A stretch of DNA of 64,000 nt from Rahnella bonaserana (GTDB lineage Bacteria; Pseudomonadota; Gammaproteobacteria; Enterobacterales; Enterobacteriaceae): contig NZ_JAFMOW010000066.1 in NCBI RefSeq assembly GCF_019049675.1, positions 62,001-126,000 of the forward strand, given 5' to 3'. Made by a program: the position numbers and the translations under genes. The notes under the pieces are model-generated. The model had not been told where the DNA came from. It saw nothing but the letters and a program-made list of their open reading frames with translations, and did not search any database. Position 1 is the first letter of the stretch. Each line of letters begins with the position of its first letter. Below are positions 48,315-56,912 of the stretch, piece after piece.

Positions 48315-50362
48315 AAATCAACAGCCGTGAAAAGATTGCCCGACTGCTGGCGAGCTGGGTGGAATGTGGCTGGCTGCGTGAACTGGATCGCGCCCTGGTG
48401 ACGTTTCTGGCGAAAGAAGCGCCGGACGCGCATCCGTTATTATTGCTGGCGACCGCGCTGACCAGCTATCAGCTGGGGCGCGGTCATGTGTGTCTGGATT
48501 TGCAGGCCACGCTCGACGACAGTGCATTTTCACTGTCGCTGCCACCGGAAGGGGATCACGCTGACGGCGCGGTGATCTGCCCCGCGGCGGTGCTGGACGA
48601 CCTGAGTTTGCAGGAATGGATGGCGGCGCTGGCGCACCCGACCCTGGTCGGGCACGGTGAGGGGAATTCTCCGCTGGTGCTGAGCGGGCAGCGTCTGTAT
48701 CTGCGCCGGTACTGGCAGTACGAACAGAATGTGCGCGCGGCGATTGAACAGCGTCTGACCCGCAGTGCCCTGCATACATTACCGGCTGAATCCCTGCAGG
48801 CACCGCTGACGGCATTATTCCCGACGGCGGATTCTGCCACCGCCGACTGGCAGAAACTGGCCTGTGCGCTGGCGGCGGGCAATGCGTTCAGCATTATTAC
48901 CGGCGGACCGGGCACCGGGAAAACCACGACGGTGGTGCGTCTGCTGGCGCTGTTGCAAACGCTGGCGCTGGAAGAAACCGGCCAGCCGCTGCGTATCCGG
49001 CTGGCTGCCCCGACGGGTAAGGCAGCGGCGCGTCTGAATGAGTCGATAGCCGGTGCGGTGTCTAAACTGGATCTCAGCGGGCTCGGTAACGGTGATGCGG
49101 TGCGTGAGAGCATTAATACTGAAGTGGTCACGCTGCACCGTTTGCTGGGCAGCCGCCCCGATACCCGCCATTTCAGGCATCATCAGGGAAATCCACTGAT
49201 GCTGGATGTGCTGGTGGTGGACGAAGCGTCAATGGTTGACCTGGAAATGATGGCGGCGCTTCTTGCCGCGTTGCCAGACCACGCGCGTCTGATCCTGCTG
49301 GGTGATAAAGATCAGCTGGCGTCGGTAGAAGCGGGCGCATTGCTCAGTGAGTTATGTCAGCGTGCGAAGGGCGGTCATTATCTGCCGCAAACCCGCGACT
49401 GGCTGCAGAGTGCGACCGGTGAGCAGATCCCGGATACGCTGGTAGATCCGCAAGGGTCAGCGATGGATCAGGCGGTGGTCATGCTGCGTCACAGTTACCG
49501 TTTTGATGCACAAAGCGGCATCGGTCAGCTGGCGGAAGCGGTCAACGACGGTGATGTTAATGCGCTGAAACAGGTCTGGAAACACGGATATGCCGATCTC
49601 GCGCAACTGACATTACGCGCTGACGATGACAGCGAATTGCGCAACTGGGTAGTGAAGGGGTGCGCAGCACAGTTTCCTGCGGCGTCAAAACGCGAAGGCA
49701 CCGAGCCTCCTGTCGGTTATCAGCATTATCTCAACGTAATGATTCAGGAGCGGCCTGCGGACGACGAACCGCCGGAAGCCTTCAACCGCTGGGCGACCAA
49801 AGTGCTGCTGGCCTACAGCCAGTTCCAGTTGCTGTGCGCCTTACGTGGCGGGCGCTGGGGCGTGGAAGGACTCAATCTGCGCATTGCTGAAATTTTGTAT
49901 AAAGAAGGCTTGCTGGAGGCGTCAGTCGGCTGGTATCCGGGACGTCCGGTACTGGTGACCCGTAACGATTACAGCCAGCGCCTGATGAATGGCGACATCG
50001 GCATCACACTGGAAATCCCGCACCGGCTGGCCGACGGTTCGGTGGTGCCGGTGCTGCGGGTGGCGTTTCTGGCCGGGGACGGTACGCAGGATATCCGCTG
50101 GGTAATGCCGGGACGTTTGCAGGCGGTGGAAACGGTGTTTGCTATGACAGTGCATAAATCCCAGGGATCGGAATTTACCCATACCGCGCTGCTGCTGCCG
50201 GAGAATCTGAGCCCGATTTTAACCCGCGAGCTGATCTATACCGGCATCACACGCGCGCGTCACTGGTTCAGTCTGGGATGTGTCGGAGGCGTGAATGCGG
50301 TATTGCCGCAAGCCGTGCAGCGGCGCGTGTTACGTGCCAGCGGATTAATTGAAGGCGCGTAA
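48311..50362 (+). CDS. recD: Exodeoxyribonuclease V subunit alpha (RecD)
   Basis: 683 residues (E. coli 608); 5'-3' SF1 helicase of RecBCD. Walker A IITGGPGTGKTTTVV with Lys204, LAAPTGKAAARLNESI, LVVDEASMVDLEMMAALLAA (Walker B), LILLGDKDQLASVEAGALLS, and C-terminal FAMTVHKSQGSEFTHTALLL and LIYTGITRARHWF. Extra length lies in a longer N-terminal region and an insert near residues 440-490. ATGA overlap with recB, so the three subunits form one operon. argA, which follows recD in E. coli, is absent. Confidence 0.95.
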   Translation: MKINSREKIARLLASWVECGWLRELDRALVTFLAKEAPDAHPLLLLATALTSYQLGRGHVCLDLQATLDDSAFSLSLPPEGDHADGAVICPAAVLDDLSLQEWMAALAHPTLVGHGEGNSPLVLSGQRLYLRRYWQYEQNVRAAIEQRLTRSALHTLPAESLQAPLTALFPTADSATADWQKLACALAAGNAFSIITGGPGTGKTTTVVRLLALLQTLALEETGQPLRIRLAAPTGKAAARLNESIAGAVSKLDLSGLGNGDAVRESINTEVVTLHRLLGSRPDTRHFRHHQGNPLMLDVLVVDEASMVDLEMMAALLAALPDHARLILLGDKDQLASVEAGALLSELCQRAKGGHYLPQTRDWLQSATGEQIPDTLVDPQGSAMDQAVVMLRHSYRFDAQSGIGQLAEAVNDGDVNALKQVWKHGYADLAQLTLRADDDSELRNWVVKGCAAQFPAASKREGTEPPVGYQHYLNVMIQERPADDEPPEAFNRWATKVLLAYSQFQLLCALRGGRWGVEGLNLRIAEILYKEGLLEASVGWYPGRPVLVTRNDYSQRLMNGDIGITLEIPHRLADGSVVPVLRVAFLAGDGTQDIRWVMPGRLQAVETVFAMTVHKSQGSEFTHTALLLPENLSPILTRELIYTGITRARHWFSLGCVGGVNAVLPQAVQRRVLRASGLIEGA

Positions 50363-50414
50363 TACCTTGTTTAATAAATGATAAATTTACAGCGAAAAGG
50401 TTAAGAGTGGGAAG

Positions 50415-50657
50415 TCAGTATTCGTATTCGTGAATTCTGACGGGTTTACGCAGAGTACGGGCCTTGTTGCCCGCCACTTTGGTGGCTTTGTCCGGATCAC
50501 CGGCAACAAATTCCAGCGTCGGTGAGTAATAAAAAGGCAGCCAGCCGCCGTAGCCATTCTCCCACTCCCAGCGAACCGGACAGGGCCACAGAATGTCTTC
50601 GTACATGATGTAATAGGTCCATCGCCCGTGAGGACGACGAGGTTTGCTGTTATTCAT
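50415..50657 (-). CDS. Small Trp/Tyr-rich protein of unknown function
   Basis: 80 residues, starting MNNSKPRRPHGRWTYYIMYE, with an unusually aromatic middle (ILWPCPVRWEWENGYGGWLP) and basic C-terminal part. No signal peptide or membrane segment. Convergent with recD, 52 bases from its stop. I do not recognise a family; coding character is supported by biased composition and absence of a competing frame. Confidence 0.65.
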   Translation of the reverse strand: MNNSKPRRPHGRWTYYIMYEDILWPCPVRWEWENGYGGWLPFYYSPTLEFVAGDPDKATKVAGNKARTLRKPVRIHEYEY

Positions 50658-50781
50658 AAGCAGGCGCGCAGGCTCTTAAAAATCACTGCAGATATTCTGG
50701 CTCGCGCAGAAGAAGGTTTCAAGCCCGCTGACCGGGTTGTTGAATATTTAACCAGTGTTTATCGGTCAAATTTGCAAAACT

Positions 50782-50889
50782 TTACCCCCAGATCATCGCT
50801 GCCCAGCGCAACAGCATCAATGCGCCGCAGATACACAGCAATACCACGACCATTTTCCAGTGTTTGGTCATCATCCTTTTCGTTACCAT
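50782..50889 (-). CDS. yniD: Small membrane protein YniD
   Basis: 35 residues: MVTKRMMTKHWKMVVVLLCI followed by CGALMLLRWAAMIWG. This matches the E. coli small membrane protein YniD as I recall it (same length, HWKMVVVLL...ICGAM-LLRWAAMIWG core). One transmembrane helix, basic N-terminus inside. AGGAGGAG lies directly before the ATG, an excellent ribosome site. In E. coli its role is unknown. Confidence 0.85.
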   Translation of the reverse strand: MVTKRMMTKHWKMVVVLLCICGALMLLRWAAMIWG

Positions 50890-50913
50890 TACTCCTCCTG
50901 CCATCAGGGCATT

Positions 50914-51072
50914 TTAGTGCGCCATGTGTTCATCCACATAGTGAATAACCTGCTCTTTCAGTTCAGGCACCGCCTGATCAGCCAGCCATTCAAACGCTAT
51001 CAACAGCAGGGCTGCGGCGAGAATCACTGACAAAAGTATAACGGCTTTATTACGTGCTTCCATGGTTCTCAT
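50914..51072 (-). CDS. Small single-pass membrane protein upstream of yniD
   Basis: 52 residues from ATG 51072 (MRTMEARNKAVILLSVILAA, then ALLLIAFEWLADQAVPELKE); a second ATG three codons later is also possible. One N-terminal membrane helix (about 9-26) and an acidic helical tail ending DEHMAH. Its stop is 24 bases before the yniD start, so the two tiny genes are probably co-transcribed. Family not recognised. Confidence 0.68.
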   Translation of the reverse strand: MRTMEARNKAVILLSVILAAALLLIAFEWLADQAVPELKEQVIHYVDEHMAH

Positions 51073-51160
51073 TGTTTCTGTTTTGCCTGTTTTTTAGTCT
51101 GCCAGAAAAAATGGCTTCTGGCAGACATTCAGGCGTCTGGTTCCGGAAAGGTTTAGGAAA

Positions 51161-52405
51161 TTATACCTTTCCAGCCGTTTCTAAACTTTGATCCTGTTCC
51201 TGCTCACTAGGATTTTGTGCAGTTTTTGCATGACGGGCACCGGGCATGAAGCCGTGCTTTTTAGCTCGCCAGGCGATAATCAGCCCTGCCGCCAGCAGAA
51301 TCAGCATTGTCTGTGGAAAAGTTTTAACGCCGACGGTTTCCAGCAAAATCCCTCCGGTTAAGCCGCCGCCCGCAATCGCCAGATTCCACGCCACGACCAC
51401 CATCGACTGCGCCATGTCGGCGTGTTCACCGGTGGCATCGGCGATAGCCGTTTGCAGCAAGGTTGCCGCACCGCCGAACGTCAGCCCCCACAGCGCCACA
51501 CATAAAACCACCAGCACGGGAGTCTGACTGAAAAACACCAGCATCAGGGAAATCAGGGCAAACAGCAGAAGGCTGAACAGGAGAGTCTGGCGCAATCGCC
51601 GGTCAACCAGCAGGCCGGTGATGCCAATACCTGCCAGCGCGCCAATGCCAAAGACCAGTAATATCTGATCAGCCCGTGCGCTAAGCCCGGATAAGTGCAG
51701 GAATGGCACGATGTAGGTGTAAAGCAGGTTATGCGTCAGCATCCACAGCAGGATGACCAGCAGAATACTGCGCACGCCAGGCATCATCACCACCTGAAGC
51801 AACGACTGGCGCTGGCTGGCGGCCTGTCCGGGATAGTCCGGTACTTTTCTGATAACCCAGACCACCAGAATCAGCGTGAGCGCGGACATCACGCCGAACG
51901 CCATCCGCCAGCCGAGCAAAGAACCCATCCAGGTGCCGAGCGGGACACCCACGGACAGCGCCAGCGGTGTGCCGACCATCGCTACTGACAATGCCCGCCC
52001 CTGTTGCTCAACCGGCACCATCCGCCGCGCATAGCCTGCCAGCAAACCCCACGCCAGACCCGCCGCGGCACCGGCCATCCAGCGGGCAACAAGCGTCAGG
52101 ATGTAATGCGTGGAGAAAGTGGTGAGAGTGTTGAAAACCAGAAAGCCGACGATAGCCGTCAGCAACGCCGTGCGGCGGTTCCAGCCCCGGGTGAGTGCTG
52201 CAAGGGGGATCACCGCCATCAGCGAACCGGCGGCATACAGCGTGATTAACTGTCCGGCCATGGCCTGCGAAACATTCAGACCGTCAGCGATTTGCGGCAG
52301 CAATCCGGCGGGCAGGGTTTCGGTCATGATGGCGATAAAACCGGTCAGCGCCATCGCCAGTAAAGCCGAAAGCGGCAGCGGAGATTTCTGTGCAGCAGTG
52401 TTCAT
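51161..52405 (-). CDS. MFS transporter (drug/sugar-efflux type, DHA12)
   Basis: 414 residues, about 12 membrane segments. The first helix carries GFIAIMTETLPAGLLPQIAD, typical of AraJ/SotB/Bmr-like exporters, and motif A is replaced by LTRGWNRR. The N-terminal half has GTPLALSVGVPLGTWMGSLL (motif C-like), usual for antiport exporters. A hydrophilic tail rich in Gln/Glu closes it. Divergent from a LysR gene 115 bp away, which probably controls it. Substrate unknown. Confidence 0.87.
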   Translation of the reverse strand: MNTAAQKSPLPLSALLAMALTGFIAIMTETLPAGLLPQIADGLNVSQAMAGQLITLYAAGSLMAVIPLAALTRGWNRRTALLTAIVGFLVFNTLTTFSTHYILTLVARWMAGAAAGLAWGLLAGYARRMVPVEQQGRALSVAMVGTPLALSVGVPLGTWMGSLLGWRMAFGVMSALTLILVVWVIRKVPDYPGQAASQRQSLLQVVMMPGVRSILLVILLWMLTHNLLYTYIVPFLHLSGLSARADQILLVFGIGALAGIGITGLLVDRRLRQTLLFSLLLFALISLMLVFFSQTPVLVVLCVALWGLTFGGAATLLQTAIADATGEHADMAQSMVVVAWNLAIAGGGLTGGILLETVGVKTFPQTMLILLAAGLIIAWRAKKHGFMPGARHAKTAQNPSEQEQDQSLETAGKV

Positions 52406-52520
52406 GGTGTTATCTCAGTTTCAGAAAGAGTTAAATCACGATAGAGAACTCCCTGTTGCGGAAAAAGTAGGGTAGATTTCCAGAGTATGCGGACGCTGAT
52501 GTCCGCAATCGGAGGTGAGG

Positions 52521-53429
52521 GTGGAAAGTCTTAGCAGCCTGAATACGTTTGTGCATGTGGCGGAAACCCGCAGCTTTGTCGCCGCAGGGCGTATCTTAGG
52601 GATTTCCGCGTCGGCGGTGGGTAAAAGCATTGCGCGGATGGAAACCAAACTGAATGTGCGGCTGTTTCACCGCAGTACCCGCAGCGTGACGCTGACGGCG
52701 GAAGGTTCGCTGTTTCTCGAGCGTTGCCGGCGCATTGTGGCGGAACTCGAGGCGGCAGAAAGTGAGCTGTCGCAACTGGCGGAATGTCCGCGCGGCAGGC
52801 TGCGTCTGAGTCTGCCACAGGTCAGTACGCTGTTGTTGCCGGTGCTGGGCGAGTTTATGCGCCGTTATCCCGATATCGAACTGGATCTGGATTTCACCGA
52901 TCGCATTGTTGACGTTGTGGAAGAAGGTTTCGATGCCGTGGTGCGAACGGGTCAGATGGCTGATTCACGGTTGTCGATGCGCAAACTGGGCACATTCCAT
53001 CATCTGCTGGTCGGCGCACCGGCATACTTTGAGCAGTACGGCAGGCCGGCGAAACCGCATGATCTGGCCGATCACCGTTGTCTGCATTTCCGCTTTCCCA
53101 ATAGCGGAAAACTCGAACCCTGGCCTCTGCCGGAATATCAGGATTTAGCGCTGCCGGTTTCGATGGTTTGCAATAATATAGAAACGCGTCATTGCTTTGC
53201 CCTGCAGGGGTTGGGCATCGCCTGTCTGCCGGATTTCAGTATCCGCAAAGAACTGGCCCGCGGGCAGTTGGTGACAGTACTGGATGAGTACGTGAAGCGC
53301 AGTGCCGACTTTTTTATTTTGTGGCCGTCGGGCGGTTATATGACACCGAAACTTCGGGTATTAATCGACTTTTTCAGCGAACGGGTATTCCCTGAAAACC
53401 CGGAGCTGGCACTGCTATGTCCTAATTAA
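52521..53429 (+). CDS. LysR-family regulator divergent from the MFS gene
   Basis: 302 residues from GTG 52521 (MESLSSLNTFVHVAETRSFV), with GGAGG six bases upstream; a GTG six bases earlier is the other possibility but sits in the ribosome site. HTH about 3-60 (AAGRILGISASAVGKSIARM), effector domain with RLSLPQVSTLLLPVLGEFMR. Of the CrgA/AaeR-like subgroup that typically represses or activates a neighbouring exporter. The next gene (GNAT) follows by 16 bases and may be co-transcribed. Confidence 0.88.
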   Translation: MESLSSLNTFVHVAETRSFVAAGRILGISASAVGKSIARMETKLNVRLFHRSTRSVTLTAEGSLFLERCRRIVAELEAAESELSQLAECPRGRLRLSLPQVSTLLLPVLGEFMRRYPDIELDLDFTDRIVDVVEEGFDAVVRTGQMADSRLSMRKLGTFHHLLVGAPAYFEQYGRPAKPHDLADHRCLHFRFPNSGKLEPWPLPEYQDLALPVSMVCNNIETRHCFALQGLGIACLPDFSIRKELARGQLVTVLDEYVKRSADFFILWPSGGYMTPKLRVLIDFFSERVFPENPELALLCPN

Positions 53430-53445
53430 ACTCAGGGAGTGTGCG

Positions 53446-53937
53446 ATGAGTCATTCTGTCTTAATTGAACGCTTTTCTGCTGCAGACCAGCGCGGCGTGA
53501 TTGATGTGATTTTGCCGATTCAGAATCAGGAATTTGGCATTCCGATAACTGAACAGCAGCAGCCAGATTTGCACGATATTCCGCAGTTTTATCAGCGCGG
53601 AACCGGGGATTTCTGGATCGCCCGCTGTGAGGGAAAAGTGGTAGGGACGCTGGGCCTGAAAGATATCGGCAATGCACAGGCGGCGCTGCGAAAAATGTTC
53701 GTGAGCGCGCCTTATCGCGGCCGAGATTACGGCGTGGCGGCGCTATTGCTGAAGGCGTTACTGCAACATGCACAGGCTGAAAAAGTGAAAGAGGTTTTTC
53801 TGGGCACGACCGATAAATTTCTGGCAGCTCATCGTTTTTATGAAAAGAACGGATTTCAGGAGGTGCCGGTATCCGCGTTGCCGGAAGCTTTTCCGCTGAT
53901 GGCGGTAGACAGTAAATTTTACCGGCTAACTTTCTGA
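53446..53937 (+). CDS. GNAT-family N-acetyltransferase
   Basis: 163 residues. Acetyl-CoA-dependent transferase fold: strand 4 GTLGLKDIG, acetyl-CoA loop KMFVSAPYRGRDYGVAALLL (motif A), and FLGTTDKFLAAHRFYEKNGF (motif B, typical end of the fold). Close to acetyltransferases acting on small amines or amino acids; substrate not predictable. Downstream of the LysR gene by 16 bases on the same strand. Confidence 0.88.
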   Translation: MSHSVLIERFSAADQRGVIDVILPIQNQEFGIPITEQQQPDLHDIPQFYQRGTGDFWIARCEGKVVGTLGLKDIGNAQAALRKMFVSAPYRGRDYGVAALLLKALLQHAQAEKVKEVFLGTTDKFLAAHRFYEKNGFQEVPVSALPEAFPLMAVDSKFYRLTF

Positions 53938-53984
53938 CGTTTTAATCGCCAGTAAAACCGTCCTGACTGCGGCATATCAAAAAC

Positions 53985-55607
53985 ATGAGTAAACATACTG
54001 CTATCCTCTGTAATATTCGTGGTCATTTGCTCAGCGGACAGAGAATGCGGCAGCACCGGCGGTTTGCTTTTGATCTTAAGAGACTGATATTGCTTCTGGC
54101 GCTGGTGAGTACGGTTATTACCTTGCTCACCAGTTATCTGGCAATTTTTCAGGTAGAAAAAAAACTTCTCATCGAATCGTCATTACGGGCGAGTCAGTCT
54201 TATGCGACCAGACTGTCGCTGACGGCCGACCTGTTTTTCAATGCGGCACAAAAACAGGTCGCTTACAGTGCGGATTTACTGGGCGATGAATTTGATAATA
54301 TTGATGCCCTCACCGAAGAAGCCGACCGTTTACATGTACAGAGCAAGCGTTTCAGCTCGGTGCTGGTGGTGGATAAAACCGGTGTGGTGCGCGCAACTTC
54401 CAGAAATTCGGCGGAAATGGTCGGGTTAAAACTCGTGTCCGATGCCAATACGGCGGCACTTTTGACGCAAAATCCGGTGCTCAGTTCACCGTTTCGCACC
54501 GCGCAAGACAGTCACATTATGGTGCTTTCCTCGCCCATCCGTAACGCGCGTGGCGGTTATCTGGGGTACCTGGCGACAGAAATTGACCTCAGCAAAAGCA
54601 GCATTATCGATACGCTGATCAATGCCCGCAATTACCGCAAAGACGCCTATATCTATGTCATAGACCGTGAGGGCGATGTGTTGTATCGCGACGCATCGGG
54701 ATGGGTCGAAAGCGTGCCGCAGGGACATGTGAATAAGGCGCTGTTAGGCGATCGTGAGCAGGGTTATCTGCGGATGGAAAATCTGCAAGGTGAGGCGTCG
54801 CTGGCGGGTTTCGCCACCATGGAAGTGGCGGGCTGGACGGTGCTGGTGCTGCATCCCGCCAGAGCCGATGTGGTGCTGTTGTACAACGTGATGATGCAGG
54901 TGTTGCTCTACACACTGCCCATTGTCATTCTGGTGTTCATCTGTATCTGGTTGCTGACGCGCTATATTTCGATGCCGCTTCGCCAGCTCGCGTCCCGTGC
55001 TGACACCATGGATTCCGAGGACGTTTCTCAGGAAATTGAACAGATCAACGCCTGGTATTATGAATCCTCCAAGCTGAAAACTGTGATGTTGCAGGGGATT
55101 CGCCTTTTGCATCAGCGCATCGAAAAGCTCAGCACCGAAGCGCATACCGACCCGATGACAGGTCTGCTGAACCGGCGCGGTTTTTATGAATTAGTGGATA
55201 AACAGCTGACAGAGGCTTCACGGATTGCGGTCATTACGCTGGATATCGATCACTTCAAAAAGATTAATGACACTTACGGTCACGATGTCGGTGACGTGGT
55301 GATCACGCAGCTTGCACGCCTGATTCTGGACAGTTCGCGGGAAGGGGATTTGCTGTGCCGCATGGGCGGCGAAGAATTCCTGTTACTGCTGCCCGGCGCG
55401 TCCGTCACGCAGGCTATCCAGCTCGCGGAACGGTTACGACGTCAGGTCGAGTCTCATCATTTTGAGGGGGCGGAGAACGTTACGATTTCGCTTGGGGTTA
55501 CGCATTTCTATCCCGGCAGGGACAATATCGACGGTGCACTGAAAGCCGCGGATAAAGCGTTGTATCAGGCCAAGAATGAAGGGCGTAACCGGGTAATCAA
55601 TCTGTAA
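53985..55607 (+). CDS. Membrane diguanylate cyclase with Cache sensor
   Basis: 540 residues; makes the second messenger cyclic di-GMP from GTP. Membrane segment 1 about 32-53, periplasmic dCache domain to about 300 (VLVVDKTGVVRATSRNSAEM, YIYVIDREGDVLYRDASG), membrane segment 2 about 305-325, short HAMP-like linker, GGDEF domain about 380-540. The active-site loop is GGEEF at 461-465, a functional variant. The inhibitory site RxxD is kept at 452-455 (REGD, five residues before GGEEF), so product inhibition is expected. No EAL domain. Confidence 0.93.
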   Translation: MSKHTAILCNIRGHLLSGQRMRQHRRFAFDLKRLILLLALVSTVITLLTSYLAIFQVEKKLLIESSLRASQSYATRLSLTADLFFNAAQKQVAYSADLLGDEFDNIDALTEEADRLHVQSKRFSSVLVVDKTGVVRATSRNSAEMVGLKLVSDANTAALLTQNPVLSSPFRTAQDSHIMVLSSPIRNARGGYLGYLATEIDLSKSSIIDTLINARNYRKDAYIYVIDREGDVLYRDASGWVESVPQGHVNKALLGDREQGYLRMENLQGEASLAGFATMEVAGWTVLVLHPARADVVLLYNVMMQVLLYTLPIVILVFICIWLLTRYISMPLRQLASRADTMDSEDVSQEIEQINAWYYESSKLKTVMLQGIRLLHQRIEKLSTEAHTDPMTGLLNRRGFYELVDKQLTEASRIAVITLDIDHFKKINDTYGHDVGDVVITQLARLILDSSREGDLLCRMGGEEFLLLLPGASVTQAIQLAERLRRQVESHHFEGAENVTISLGVTHFYPGRDNIDGALKAADKALYQAKNEGRNRVINL

Positions 55608-55652
55608 TGGCGGCTATTTGTAATGGCGGATAGCTGGAATGGCGGATAGTGA

Positions 55653-55688
55653 TAAAAAGGCTCAGGCAGATTGCCCGGGCCTTTTTTG
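55653..55688. terminator. Bidirectional terminator
   Basis: AAAAAGGCTCAGGCA-gat-TGCCCGGGCCTTTTTT between the convergent cyclase gene and the 90-residue gene. Confidence 0.82.
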
Positions 55689-55692
55689 TGTT

Positions 55693-55965
55693 TTAGCGCG
55701 ACCCCGGCAACAGAGACTCTGTGCACTTAAAGACATCTTCGCGGAATTTACGTGATGCGTCATCAAGATCGGCCTGATTCGCGACGTCAGCGCGGTTGGC
55801 TTCCAGCGCCTGATTGACTGCGACAGTAAACGCGTTTTCCTGGCTGGCATTGAGCACATTGCCGACGCAGCCAAACAGCAGGCGCATGGCAGAAATCTGC
55901 ACCAGAAGTTCACGGTTTACGCGCTCGAGCTGGTCAACGCGCTTGTTCAGGGTATCGTCATTCAT
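55693..55965 (-). CDS. Small helical protein of unknown function
   Basis: 90 residues from ATG 55965 with AAGGAG upstream. It starts MNDDTLNKRVDQLERVNREL, a short leucine-zipper-like coiled coil, followed by a helical region with two Cys and many Ala/Asp/Asn (NQALEANRADVANQADLDDA). No signal or membrane segment. I do not recognise a family. Confidence 0.68.
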   Translation of the reverse strand: MNDDTLNKRVDQLERVNRELLVQISAMRLLFGCVGNVLNASQENAFTVAVNQALEANRADVANQADLDDASRKFREDVFKCTESLLPGSR

Positions 55966-56055
55966 AGGTGTCTCCTTATTTAATTGCCGCACACCATAAC
56001 AAAAGCATCGCCATGAAAAAACCGCCTTCCGGCGGTCTGTATGCTGGCTGCGGGT

Positions 56056-56784
56056 TTAACGCACCATTTGCTGCATCTGGCGGCTCAGCTTCATCAGTTG
56101 TGCATTGAGTGGCACCAGCTTTTGCTGGATAGCATTGTATTTGTCCAGCTGCTTCTGGTTGGCAAATTGCAAGCGGTTACCGGTGATAGTGACATTTTTA
56201 CCCTGACTTTTAATGAAATCGGCTTTCTCGACGATCAGGTTCAGCACCTGTGGTAGCAGGTCGAATACCTGTTCAGTGATCGCCGACGGCTGAACGATGG
56301 TTTTATCGTAAGCCTGGTCATAGACTTTTTTCAGGTCATCAGGCTGTTTCAGTGCGGCATGTTGCGTGTCGGCCTGCGTTTTCAGCAGCATGATTTTTTC
56401 TTTCCAGCGTTCGCTGCTGTCCGCCATTTTCTTTAAATCATCACGCTGTTCAAGCAGGTTATTGACGCTGTTCACGCCATTCATCCCTGCAAAGACCGGC
56501 ACCAGTGAGGAATCCAGTTCAATGTTCATCTGATGATGAAATCCGGTAATGATGGCGTAATCTTTACTGTAATCGCCAAACTCTTTCTGCTGCGCCTCGG
56601 TCAGCTGCGGCACAGCAAGAACGGGTTTATCCAGAATACGGGTCTGAAGAAAATCGATGAATGCTTTACGCTGTGCAGGCTCTTTATCGCCGCAACCGCT
56701 GAGGGCAAACATCATCAGCAACAGCATAAAAGGCAGCAAAAATACACGGTGAAGGGGGGGTGTCCGGGTCGCAGAATGCATCAT
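56056..56784 (-). CDS. yiaF: DUF3053 lipoprotein, YiaF-like
   Basis: 242 residues with lipoprotein signal ending LSGC (Cys about 31). The mature part opens GDKEPAQRKAFIDFLQTRIL, the diagnostic block of E. coli YiaF (DUF3053), followed by a helical domain ending in Met/Gln-rich LMKLSRQMQQMVR. Two adjacent ATGs (56784, 56781) follow AAGGAA. Cell-envelope protein of unknown function. Divergent from yaiW. Confidence 0.85.
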   Translation of the reverse strand: MMHSATRTPPLHRVFLLPFMLLLMMFALSGCGDKEPAQRKAFIDFLQTRILDKPVLAVPQLTEAQQKEFGDYSKDYAIITGFHHQMNIELDSSLVPVFAGMNGVNSVNNLLEQRDDLKKMADSSERWKEKIMLLKTQADTQHAALKQPDDLKKVYDQAYDKTIVQPSAITEQVFDLLPQVLNLIVEKADFIKSQGKNVTITGNRLQFANQKQLDKYNAIQQKLVPLNAQLMKLSRQMQQMVR

Positions 56785-56912
56785 TTCCTTGTTCCTTTAT
56801 CTCCATCATCAGAGCTTTAACCTTAACGCATAAAGATAATTTTTTGCTAGATCAGCATAGCTATCTTCGCTAACGTCACTCTCAGAGTCATTTATCCAGG
56901 GAATGTATAACT

